Shown here piece by piece: positions 52,079 through 59,975 of a stretch of DNA of 64,000 nt; positions within the stretch are counted from its first letter, which is position 1; the number at the start of each line of letters is the position of its first letter. A program made the position numbers and the translations under genes. This stretch comes from Elusimicrobiota bacterium (GTDB taxonomy: Bacteria; Elusimicrobiota; Elusimicrobia; FEN-1173), in NCBI GenBank assembly GCA_016788905.1, contig JAEURZ010000009.1, positions 36,549 through 100,548 of the forward strand, in the 5' to 3' direction. Below the pieces are notes generated by a model, which saw only the letters and a program-made list of their open reading frames with translations, searched no databases and was not told the DNA's origin.

Positions 52079-54084
52079 TTTTGTCCTATGCCGTCGCGGT
52101 CGGAATGGCGGCGGTGTGGGGGGGCTCTCTCTTCTTGACCCCCTGGCGCGACCATGTCCCGGCTTTCTTAGGGCTCTTCGCCCTTCTCTTCGGGTTGTAT
52201 GTCCTGGAAGTGGTTCGCAAAAAGCCCCAGGGACTTTTCGGGTGGGGATTTGTCATCGGAACGGCGGTCCTCTTTCGAAGCATTGCTTTCTTTTCGCCTC
52301 CCAGCCTTTCCGATGACATCCACCGTTACTTGTGGGACGGGCGTGTCCAGGCGGCGGGGATCAATCCTTACCAATACGCTCCGGCGGATCCGGCCCTGGA
52401 CGTTTTTCGGAACCCCGCGCAACCTCCCGTCAACCATCCCACGGTCGCGACCCTATACCCCCCCTTATCGCAGATGGCGTTCCGGCTGGCGGCTCGGGTC
52501 CCAACCCTCTCAGCCCAAAAAGCGCTCTTTGCGGGTTTAGAACTTTGTCTACTGGGGTTGATGGTTTTGTTCCTTTCTCGCCGGGGCCAAGGCCCTGATC
52601 GGTTGCTCCTTTACGCGTGGAACCCCCTCTTGATCGTCGAATTTTGGTCCTCAGGACACATGGATTCCCTGGGACTCTTGTTTCTGGTGGCGGGTGTTTT
52701 CGCGTGGGAGGCGAGTTTGTTTCGTCGGGCGGGGGGACTGTGGGGACTCGCTTTTCTGGGGAAGTTTGCTTCCCTGATCTTTTTGCCGTGGATGATCCTT
52801 CGCCAACGCGGTCGGGGGATTTTGGGCTATTTCCTTCTCGTGGTGCTGTTGGGATACGCGGTCTATTTTCTCATGCCCTTGTCGGAACTGAGCCGATTCT
52901 TTCAAGGGGCCGCCACCTACGCCCAGCGATGGTCTTTTAACGCGAGCGTTTACGCTCTTCTCCTGAAGGGGACCCCATGGTCGACGGAGATGATCAAAAT
53001 TGTTTTCGCTGTTGTCGCGGGGGGCGTTGCCGGTCTCTTGGCCCTCACTTTAGAAGATCGGCAAGTTTCTGTTTACGCCGGAATAGTGATTGCCCTTTCG
53101 ATCGCGCTCAGTCCGGTGGTTCATCCCTGGTATGTCCTCTGGATCCTTCCGTTCGTCACACTCTATCCCTGTCCATCGGGGATCGCCCTCACGGGACTGG
53201 CCGCCCTTTCCTACCTGGTGATTCCGGTGTATGCGACCACGGGAATGTGGAAACTTCCGGCGTGGGTCCCCTGGGTGGAATACCTTCCCGTGTATGCTCT
53301 TCTCTTCTGGGAACTTCAGCGGACCCGCCGACCGCACCGGGTCTGGTCGCCCACCCCCCTGGGTCCACCTCGGGTTTGTGTGGTTATTCCCGCGGTGGAT
53401 GAGGAGGACGCGTTGCCCCTGGTGTTGAAGGAAATTCCTCAAAACCTGTGTTCTTGGGTGATCGTGGCCGACAACGGATCCCAGGATCAAACGGTTCAAC
53501 GGGCAAGGGCCGCGGGGGCGAATGTGGTGCACGAACCTTCCCGCGGCTACGGCCGGGCGGTGCAAGCGGCTCTCCGGGCCATGCCCGCCGAGGCGAACGT
53601 GGTGGTCATTTTGGACGGGGATCATTCGGATTTCCCTGAAGATTTACCGGTGCTCTTGGATCCCCTCGTTCGCGGGGAAGCGGATTTTGTTATTGGGTCT
53701 CGGATTCGAGGGGGCGCTCCTCGGGGGTCGTTAACGTGGCCCCAGCGGGTGGGGAACGCTTTGGCGTGTGGAGTGATCCGGGTCTATTTCGGTCAACCGT
53801 TCACGGACCTCGGCCCTTTTCGGGCCCTTCGCCGCGATCTTCTGGAAGATCTTTCAATGGAAGACCCCACCTTTGGATGGAATGTGGAAATGCAGGTGAA
53901 GGCTCTTCGTCGTGGGGCGCGCGTGAGGGAAGTCCCTGTGCGGTATCGTTCCCGGGTGGGGCGGTCCAAAATTTCCGGCACCTGGTCGGGGGTCTTTCGT
54001 GCGGGGGTTCGTATTCTGTGGGCGTTAGTCCGCTATCGCGTGGTTCCCCTGGTGAAGCCCAAGAATCCTATAATGGTGAAATAA
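52075..54084 (+). CDS. GT-C membrane glycosyltransferase fused to a GT2 domain
   Basis: 669 residues from GTG 52075. The N-terminal half (about 1-420) has about eleven TM helices with the loop FSPPSLSDDIHRYLWDGR, as in DUF2029/mannosyltransferase-type GT-C enzymes using polyprenyl-phosphate sugars. The C-terminal half (about 425-660) is a soluble GT2 domain (VCVVIPAVDEEDALPLVLKEI, VADNGSQDQT, VVILDGDHSDFPEDL, IGSRIRGG) like DPM1/polyprenyl-P-glycosyltransferases. The fusion would make and use a lipid-linked sugar in one protein. Start chosen by overlap with the upstream gene. Confidence 0.85.
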   Translation: MILSYAVAVGMAAVWGGSLFLTPWRDHVPAFLGLFALLFGLYVLEVVRKKPQGLFGWGFVIGTAVLFRSIAFFSPPSLSDDIHRYLWDGRVQAAGINPYQYAPADPALDVFRNPAQPPVNHPTVATLYPPLSQMAFRLAARVPTLSAQKALFAGLELCLLGLMVLFLSRRGQGPDRLLLYAWNPLLIVEFWSSGHMDSLGLLFLVAGVFAWEASLFRRAGGLWGLAFLGKFASLIFLPWMILRQRGRGILGYFLLVVLLGYAVYFLMPLSELSRFFQGAATYAQRWSFNASVYALLLKGTPWSTEMIKIVFAVVAGGVAGLLALTLEDRQVSVYAGIVIALSIALSPVVHPWYVLWILPFVTLYPCPSGIALTGLAALSYLVIPVYATTGMWKLPAWVPWVEYLPVYALLFWELQRTRRPHRVWSPTPLGPPRVCVVIPAVDEEDALPLVLKEIPQNLCSWVIVADNGSQDQTVQRARAAGANVVHEPSRGYGRAVQAALRAMPAEANVVVILDGDHSDFPEDLPVLLDPLVRGEADFVIGSRIRGGAPRGSLTWPQRVGNALACGVIRVYFGQPFTDLGPFRALRRDLLEDLSMEDPTFGWNVEMQVKALRRGARVREVPVRYRSRVGRSKISGTWSGVFRAGVRILWALVRYRVVPLVKPKNPIMVK

Positions 54085-54154
54085 ATTCATCTTGTTAAGG
54101 AGTGTGGTGTTTTGAGATCGGTCATTCTTTTCTGTGGGACGAGGGGTTAGATCC

Positions 54155-55681
54155 ATGTTAGCGAAGGTGATGAGCGCCGCTGTGATCGGCATTGATGGGT
54201 TCATCGTTCATGTGGAGGTGGATCTGTCTCCGGGCTTACCGGTGTTTGCCACGGTGGGCTTGCCGGACGCCGCGGTGCGGGAATCGAAAGATCGTGTGGT
54301 GGCGGCGGTGCGGAACTCCGGTTTCGATTTCCCTGTGCGGCGGGTGACCGTGAACCTTTCTCCGGCGGACATCAAAAAAGAAGGGACAGCTTTCGATCTT
54401 CCCATGGCTTTGGGTGTTTTGGCGGCGGACGGATTGGTTTCTTCGGAGCGTTTGTCGAAACATGTTTTGATTGGTGAGTTGGCTCTGGATGGACGGGTGC
54501 GGCCGGTGCGGGGTGTTCTTCCCATCGCCCTCGCGGCTCGGGAAGCGGGGGTGGAAGCGCTGATCTTGCCGGCCGCCAACGCGGCCGAAGCGGCGGTGGT
54601 GGAAGGGCTTACGCTGGTTCCCACCTCCAGCCTTGAAGAGACCATTCGTTATCTGCGTGGCGAGTGGTCGCCCACGGTTCTCCCGCGCCCCACAGAGAAA
54701 AAGGTTTTAACAGAAGAGGGGCTGGATTTCGCGGATATCCGAGGCCAGATGTTTGCGAAGCGAGCCCTCGAGGTGGCCGCGGCGGGGGCCCACAACATTC
54801 TCATGATCGGCCCTCCAGGTTCAGGAAAAACCATGTTGGCCCGGCGCCTCCCCGGCCTCCTCCCCCCCCTGGGGTTTGAGGAGTCTCTTGAAACGCGGAA
54901 AATTCATTCGGTGGCCGGGCTCGGTCCATCGGCACCCCTGGGAGAACGGCCTTTTCGAACGCCCCATCACACCATCTCCGATGTGGCGTTGATCGGCGGT
55001 GGGTCCATCCCCCGGCCCGGCGAAGTTTCCCTGGCCCATAACGGCGTGCTCTTTTTAGATGAGTTGCCGGAGTTTGACCGGCACGTGTTGGAAGTTCTTC
55101 GGCAACCGCTGGAAGAGGGGTCGGTCACGATCTCCCGGGCGGCCCGGACGGTCCGTTTCCCGGCGCGGTTCACCCTGGTGGCAGCCATGAACCCTTGCCC
55201 CTGCGGCTACGAAGGCCACCCGGACCGGGAATGCGTGTGCCCGCTCTTCGCTGTGCGGAAATACCGGGCCAAAATATCGGGCCCGCTTTTGGACCGAATT
55301 GATATGCACATTGAAGTCCCCGCGCTCAGCTTGGCGGAAATGACGGAGGATCTTCCTCCGGGGGAAACCACAGGGGTTGTGCGGGAACGGGTGTTAACGG
55401 CCCGAGCTCTCCAGAAGGAGCGGTTGGGGCCCCGGGGGGCCGGGGCCAACGCGCTGATGAACGGGAAAGAAGTGAAGGCCCACTGTAAATTGGACGCGGG
55501 GTCAAAGGCTCTGCTGAAAGCCGCTGTTTCGCGGTTGGGTCTTTCCGCCCGTTCCTTTGACCGGATTTTAAAGGTGTCCCGGACCATCGCCGATTTGGCG
55601 GGGTCAGACGTTTTACGGGAAGACCACGTGGCCGAAGCGGTGGGCTATCGAACGCTCGATCGCCCGGCGGTCCCCCTGTAA
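54155..55681 (+). CDS. comM: ComM/YifB family Mg-chelatase-like ATPase
   Basis: 508 residues from ATG 54155, with GAGGGG 12 nt upstream. N-terminal Lon-protease-like fold (about 1-170; GLPVFATVGLPDAAVRESKDRV), AAA+ core with Walker A IGPPGSGKTMLARRLPGLLPPL, Walker B VLFLDELPEF, and a zinc-finger-like NPCPCGYEGHPDRECVC segment; C-terminal domain QKERL...LKVSRTIADL. The family promotes branch migration in natural transformation, which fits dprA in the same window. Confidence 0.93.
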   Translation: MLAKVMSAAVIGIDGFIVHVEVDLSPGLPVFATVGLPDAAVRESKDRVVAAVRNSGFDFPVRRVTVNLSPADIKKEGTAFDLPMALGVLAADGLVSSERLSKHVLIGELALDGRVRPVRGVLPIALAAREAGVEALILPAANAAEAAVVEGLTLVPTSSLEETIRYLRGEWSPTVLPRPTEKKVLTEEGLDFADIRGQMFAKRALEVAAAGAHNILMIGPPGSGKTMLARRLPGLLPPLGFEESLETRKIHSVAGLGPSAPLGERPFRTPHHTISDVALIGGGSIPRPGEVSLAHNGVLFLDELPEFDRHVLEVLRQPLEEGSVTISRAARTVRFPARFTLVAAMNPCPCGYEGHPDRECVCPLFAVRKYRAKISGPLLDRIDMHIEVPALSLAEMTEDLPPGETTGVVRERVLTARALQKERLGPRGAGANALMNGKEVKAHCKLDAGSKALLKAAVSRLGLSARSFDRILKVSRTIADLAGSDVLREDHVAEAVGYRTLDRPAVPL

Positions 55682-56035
55682 AAAACTCAAGGGATTCCAA
55701 GTTTGCCGTGGACCACGTGAGGAATCTTTTGTTTCAAAGCAAGGGGGTTCCACCCCCTCCCACCCCCGCCAAGCGCTCCGCCCTGGACCCGGGTCACTTT
55801 TCTTTGGACTCGCAAAGAAAAGTGACCAAAAGAAACGGGTCCCGTCGGCCTGCGCGCGATTTTGTGCCGGAGGCTGACCCAACTCCCGGCCCTCAAAGGC
55901 CTACGGGCCGGATCGGACAGGGTCATCCCCACTATCGTCACAAAATCGTGCTCGAATCGCCTCAATGGGGATTCAAAAGGCGATGCCCAAGAAACACCTC
56001 TAAAAGACCAACCCTACATTCTGAAGCCACTAAAT
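55682..56035. other. Gene-free 350-bp palindrome-rich block
   Basis: No credible CDS. It contains GATTCC/GGAATC arms (55693 and 55721) around CGTGGACCACG, a GGGGG-TTCCA-CCCCC hairpin near 55743, a perfect 15-bp palindrome (55792-55827) and CCGGCCC/GGGCCGG arms (55886 and 55905). The sequence composition of small frames here looks like a dispersed repeat, not protein. Confidence 0.65.
55792..55827. repeat. 15-bp perfect palindrome, REP-like
   Basis: GGTCACTTTTCTTTG (55792-55806) and CAAAGAAAAGTGACC (55813-55827) are exact reverse complements with loop GACTCG. The GTCACTTTTCTTT core is one I associate with intergenic repeats in many proteobacterial genomes (from memory), so it is probably part of a dispersed element. 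No T-run follows the stem in either direction that would make a standard terminator. Confidence 0.75.
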
Positions 56036-56617
56036 CTATTGAATTGAAGTGGGGGGAGTGCCGGGTTTCCACTTGATGTTGCACCCGGTGCTGGGGAACT
56101 GTTTTAGGGTGACCGGTTGACTGGTGAGAACCGCTTGGATGGCGGCGCGAAGGTCCTTCCCTGTTAACGGTTTGTTGTTTCCGGGGCGGCTGTCATCCAG
56201 TTGGCCGCGGTAGACCAACCGGCGTCCTTTGTCAAACAGGAAAAAATCGGGTGTGCAGGCGGCCGAATACGCCTTGGCCGTGGCTTGGGTTTCGTCATAA
56301 AGGTACGGGAATGAAAAACCGGCTTCCCGGGCCTGTTCTTTTAGAAACGTGGGGCCATCGTCCGGGTGGGTCTCGGCGTCGTTGGAGCTGATGGCCACGA
56401 TCCCCACACTTTTCCGCGCGTAATCCCGACCGAGGCGAGCCAATTCTTTCTCGATATGTTTGACGTAGGGGCAATGGCGGCAAATGAACGTGACCAGCAG
56501 AGCGTCAAAACGTGAAAAGTCATCCAGAGAAACCTGTTGTCCGGTCGTGACATCCGGCAGCCGAAAGGCCGGGGCCAGGGTTCCTAAGGGCAACATCGTT
56601 GATGGGGTGAGGGACAT
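56036..56617 (-). CDS. Thioredoxin-like / AhpC-TSA family protein
   Basis: 193 residues from ATG 56617, with AAGGAG just upstream. Thioredoxin fold of the peroxiredoxin-related class: LGTLAPAFRLPDVTTGQQVSL, then FICRHCPYVKHIEKELARL where CRHC would be the redox pair, VAISSNDAETHPDDGP, and CTPDFFLFDKGRRLVYRGQLDD with cis-Pro region. C-terminal extension ending GCNIKWKPG. No signal peptide, so cytoplasmic. Probably a thiol oxidoreductase; substrate unknown. Confidence 0.85.
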   Translation of the reverse strand: MSLTPSTMLPLGTLAPAFRLPDVTTGQQVSLDDFSRFDALLVTFICRHCPYVKHIEKELARLGRDYARKSVGIVAISSNDAETHPDDGPTFLKEQAREAGFSFPYLYDETQATAKAYSAACTPDFFLFDKGRRLVYRGQLDDSRPGNNKPLTGKDLRAAIQAVLTSQPVTLKQFPSTGCNIKWKPGTPPTSIQ

Positions 56618-56708
56618 GGGGAACTCCTTTTACCGTTGTAAAAACAAATTTAACTCTCTTGGACCCCTGTGTCAATGCGAGGGGAGGGGCCCGTCTTGGA
56701 GAGAAAAA

Positions 56709-56737
56709 TTGATTTTCGTCGACAAATCGGGTATATT
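56709..56737 (+). promoter_or_regulatory. Promoter of tRNA-Tyr
   Basis: TTGATT (56709-56714), 17-bp spacer, TATATT (56732-56737), with the mature tRNA 5' end 17 nt downstream of the -10 box. It is positioned as expected for a single-gene tRNA unit. Confidence 0.75.
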
Positions 56738-56754
56738 GAACTCCTTCCGATTTT

Positions 56755-56838
56755 GCACAGGTGGCAGAGCGGTCAAATGCACCAGACTGTAAATCTGGCG
56801 GGCTACGCCCTTCGAAGGTTCGAATCCTTCCCTGTGCA
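56755..56838 (+). tRNA. tRNA-Tyr (GTA)
   Basis: Acceptor arms GCACAGG (56755-56761) and CCTGTGC (56831-56837) pair fully, discriminator A at 56838. Anticodon stem CCAGA/TCTGG encloses the loop CTGTAAA with anticodon GTA at 56789-56791. A long variable arm (CGGGCTACGCCC region) marks the class II Tyr tRNA, and the T-arm is AGGTTCGAATCCT. CCA is not encoded. Its 3' half is repeated at 57581-57638. Confidence 0.96.
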
Positions 56839-56844
56839 GTTTTT
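56787..56844 (+). repeat. Direct repeat, left copy (tRNA-Tyr 3' half)
   Basis: 58-bp segment from the anticodon loop through the tRNA 3' end into the T-run. It matches 57581-57638 at 55 of 58 positions by my alignment. This is the layout left by integrases that use tRNA genes as attachment sites; here it is the copy that keeps a functional tRNA. Confidence 0.85.
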
Positions 56845-56854
56845 TTTAGTGAAA

Positions 56855-57580
<726 letters not shown>

Positions 57581-57638
57581 CTGAAAATCTGGCGGGCTAC
57601 GCCCTTCGAAGGTTCGAATCTTTCCCTGTGCCGTTTTT
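57581..57638 (+). repeat. Direct repeat, right copy (tRNA-Tyr fragment)
   Basis: Copy of tRNA-Tyr positions from the anticodon loop to the 3' end and T-run, with differences at 57584, 57621 and 57632 relative to 56787-56844. It lacks the 5' half so cannot make a tRNA. The end of the convergent MFS gene, including its stop codon, lies inside it. Confidence 0.85.
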
Positions 57639-58856
57639 CCCTTTCCTGTTCAACCAAAACGTTCCCGCGAGCACACAGATTCCACCCACGAGAAGCGTGT
57701 GGGGGGCGCCGATCTTTTCGGTGAGGCTTCCGGCGATGAGGGCCCCGAAGGGGGCGACGCCCAGGAACGCCATGATGAAAAGGCTCATGACGCGGCCCCG
57801 TTTATCGTCGTCCACGGTGGTTTGAATCAGGGTGTTGCTGGTCGCCATTTGAATCATAAATCCAAACCCGCACACCACCAAGAGTCCCATGGAAAGCCAG
57901 AGGGTTTTGGAGAACGAAAAAGCGATTAATCCCACCGCGAAAAGTCCTGCTCCCCGGGGAATCCAGTTCCGTAATTTTTCGTCCGGTTTTTGCCCCGCCA
58001 GGGTCAAGGCTCCGGCCAAAGCGCCCACCCCGGCGGCGGTCATGAGAAACCCCAGGGTGTGGGGGCCCCCGCCCAAGACGTTCCCAGCAAAGAGGGGAAC
58101 CAGGGTCATGTAGGGGGCGCCCATGAGGCTCGAAAGAGCGAGCAGGATAAGGATGGGGCGAATGGTGGGTGACTTAAATGTGTAACGCCATCCTTCCCAC
58201 AGTTGGTTGAGCGTGCCTTGGGTTTGGGGAGGCGCAATCACTCGGGGGCGGACCCTCATGGCGAGGAGGGCCCCAATCACCGCCAGATAACTGACCCCAT
58301 CGGCCAGAAAACATACTCCTTCCCCCACCGCCACGATGAGGAGTCCCCCCAGGGAGGGCCCCACCAACCGCGCGAGGTTAAACAAAGAGGAATTGAGCGC
58401 AATGGCGTTCCCCAAATCTTCTTTTTTTTCGATCAAATCCACCACGAGAGCTTGGCGGCCCGGCATATCAAAGGCGTTGACGACTCCTTGGAGCCCCGCC
58501 AGGACCAACAAAGCCGGGAGCGTGGCTCGATCGGTTAAAACGACGAAAGCCAAGGCAAAGGATTGGACCATGGAGAGGGTTTGGGTTGTGATGAGGAGTT
58601 TCCGGCGGTCCCACCGATCGACAACGAGCCCCGCGAAGGGGGTGATGATAAAAGCCGGAAATTGGCCCACAAAACCCACCACCCCCAGGGCTAGGCCAGA
58701 ACCGGTTAAACGATAAACCAACCAACTGATCGCGGTGGATCCAATCCATGTCCCCACCAGGGAAATGATTTGACCGCCGAAAAACAGTCGGTAATTGGGA
58801 TAACGTAAGGCCCGCAAAAGAAAGGAAGTTCGGGAGGGGAGAGGTAGGGGTTTCAT
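57597..58856 (-). CDS. MFS exporter (DHA3/EntS-like)
   Basis: 419 residues with about 12 TM helices. N-terminal ALRYPNYRLFFGGQIISLVGTWI, the loop LVVDRWDRRKLLITTQ between TM2 and TM3 (MFS motif A-like), and a central VRPRVIAPPQ loop identify the DHA3 group of drug or siderophore exporters. Substrate unknown. The final residues GTGKDSNLRRA are encoded by the tRNA-Tyr repeat, indicating that its native C-terminus was replaced. ATG 58856 lacks a clear Shine-Dalgarno. Confidence 0.87.
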   Translation of the reverse strand: MKPLPLPSRTSFLLRALRYPNYRLFFGGQIISLVGTWIGSTAISWLVYRLTGSGLALGVVGFVGQFPAFIITPFAGLVVDRWDRRKLLITTQTLSMVQSFALAFVVLTDRATLPALLVLAGLQGVVNAFDMPGRQALVVDLIEKKEDLGNAIALNSSLFNLARLVGPSLGGLLIVAVGEGVCFLADGVSYLAVIGALLAMRVRPRVIAPPQTQGTLNQLWEGWRYTFKSPTIRPILILLALSSLMGAPYMTLVPLFAGNVLGGGPHTLGFLMTAAGVGALAGALTLAGQKPDEKLRNWIPRGAGLFAVGLIAFSFSKTLWLSMGLLVVCGFGFMIQMATSNTLIQTTVDDDKRGRVMSLFIMAFLGVAPFGALIAGSLTEKIGAPHTLLVGGICVLAGTFWLNRKGKNGTGKDSNLRRA

Positions 58857-58880
58857 AGGGGGGATGAGGACTGACCTGAA

Positions 58881-58924
58881 AATAAAAAACGGGGGAATGA
58901 AAAGACGCTTTCATCCCCCCGTTT
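58881..58924 (-). terminator. Strong Rho-independent terminator after mini-ORF
   Basis: Read on the minus strand, arms 58924-58909 and 58902-58887 form a 16-bp stem (one G-U pair, GGGGG core) with a 6-nt loop, followed by TTTTTTATTTT. It ends transcription coming from the sigma/anti-sigma side just before the MFS gene. Confidence 0.85.
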
Positions 58925-58926
58925 AA

Positions 58927-58953
58927 CTAGCAACCACAGCCGGGTCCGAACAT
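58927..58953 (-). CDS. 8-residue Cys-rich mini-ORF
   Basis: ATG TTC GGA CCC GGC TGT GGT TGC TAG encodes MFGPGCGC. AAGGAGGT lies 5 nt before the ATG, the strongest Shine-Dalgarno in this half of the window. The strong terminator stem begins 2 nt after the stop. It is 81 nt downstream of the anti-sigma gene on the same strand. Possible roles: leader peptide for attenuation of the MFS gene, a tiny thiol/metal-binding peptide of the sigma operon, or chance. Confidence 0.45.
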   Translation of the reverse strand: MFGPGCGC

Positions 58954-59034
58954 GGCAACCTCCTTCTATAGGGTTATGAACTAGAACACGGCAACTGAAC
59001 TAAAGTTCCCAGATCCAACCCTATTTTAGCATTT

Positions 59035-59289
59035 TCAACCCAAATCCAGGAGCGTATTGACGCGGGCCCTCAGACGCTCGGGGCATTCGCAGGGGTCCGA
59101 TTCTTTCAATCGTTCCACCAAACGCTCTTCAAACTTAAATCGGCCGCCGCACGGGGGGCATTGCTTCAGATGTTGGCGAATTTGTTCCTCGTCCGCGGGG
59201 GTGAGTTCCCGTTTGTTCAAAAAGTCGTGAAGGCGATCGATGACTTCCTCGCACACGTGCCAATGTTTCGGGTCGAACGGGTTGGTCAT
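59035..59289 (-). CDS. Zinc-binding anti-sigma factor (RsrA-like)
   Basis: 84 residues, soluble. The ZAS motif H-x3-C-x2-C is visible as HLKQCPPC at about 40-47, with an upstream Cys13 (HVCEEV), the pattern of redox-sensing anti-sigma factors such as RsrA. A further pair CECPERL is near the C-terminus. The start overlaps the sigma factor stop by 4 nt (ATGA). Likely releases the sigma factor upon disulfide stress (inference from family). Confidence 0.88.
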   Translation of the reverse strand: MTNPFDPKHWHVCEEVIDRLHDFLNKRELTPADEEQIRQHLKQCPPCGGRFKFEERLVERLKESDPCECPERLRARVNTLLDLG

Positions 59290-59864
59290 GGGGTGATCTC
59301 CAGAAGGCCCGCATCCACGGCATGGCGGTGGAGGCTCGATTGCAAAAGACCGCGGCCCCGGGCCAACCGGGACCGAACCGTCCCCAGGGGGATTTCCAGA
59401 GAATCCGCCACTTCTTGATAGGAAAGGCCTTGCAAATCGAAAAGGACGACGGCGGCCCGGTATTCGTCCGGGAGAGCGTCCAGGGCTTTCCGAAACTCTT
59501 CATTGGTCAGACGGCCCATGACTTCTTTGGCGGGGTCCGGTGACGCCGGTGCGTGCGCGGCCAATTTATTGAAAAAGTGGAAGAGGTCTATTTTTTCGTA
59601 GGCGTCAACGGAAACCTTCTCAGGTTCGCGCTTTTTCTTTCGGAAATGATTGATGTAGGCGTTGGTGAGGATGCGGTAAAGCCACGCGCGCATGTTGGTT
59701 CCGGGACTGAACTGATCGATGTTTTTCCAGGCCCGGGCAAAGGCATCCGCCACCAAGTCTTCCGCCGCCGCGGGGTTTCGGGTCATACGAAGGGCTGCCC
59801 CATACAGTTCGTCCAGGAGGGGGAGGGCTTTTTCTTTAAATTCTTGGCGGCGTTCATCACCCAT
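59286..59864 (-). CDS. ECF sigma factor (SigR/RpoE-like)
   Basis: 192 residues. Sigma region 2 (about 20-90: RMTRNPAAAEDLVADAFARAW, NMRAWLYRILTNAYINHFRK) and region 4 (about 130-180: ALPDEYRAAVVLFDLQGLSYQEVADSL, GTVRSRLARGR) are complete, with a linker between. Paired with an overlapping RsrA-like anti-sigma gene, so a thiol-stress regulon is plausible. ATG 59864; no clear autoregulatory -35/-10 seen upstream. Confidence 0.93.
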   Translation of the reverse strand: MGDERRQEFKEKALPLLDELYGAALRMTRNPAAAEDLVADAFARAWKNIDQFSPGTNMRAWLYRILTNAYINHFRKKKREPEKVSVDAYEKIDLFHFFNKLAAHAPASPDPAKEVMGRLTNEEFRKALDALPDEYRAAVVLFDLQGLSYQEVADSLEIPLGTVRSRLARGRGLLQSSLHRHAVDAGLLEITP

Positions 59865-59975
59865 GGTAACGCCGCGCGCGGGTAAGAGTTCCCGAGGGTC
59901 TCACATGGAAAGACTAACAATTCGCAAGGGGTCCCGCAACCTCACGATATTCTTGGAAAAGGGTAAGATAGGGGG

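Noticed and set aside
54112..54140. Promoter TTGAGA before comM
   Set aside because: No acceptable -10 hexamer lies 16-18 bp downstream.
55682..56035. Small overlapping reading frames in the gene-free block
   Set aside because: They exist on both strands across palindromes, lack ribosome-binding sites and resemble translated repeats.
56840..56847. T-run after tRNA-Tyr as a separate Rho-independent terminator
   Set aside because: No additional hairpin precedes it apart from the tRNA itself, and part of it is shared with the direct repeat.
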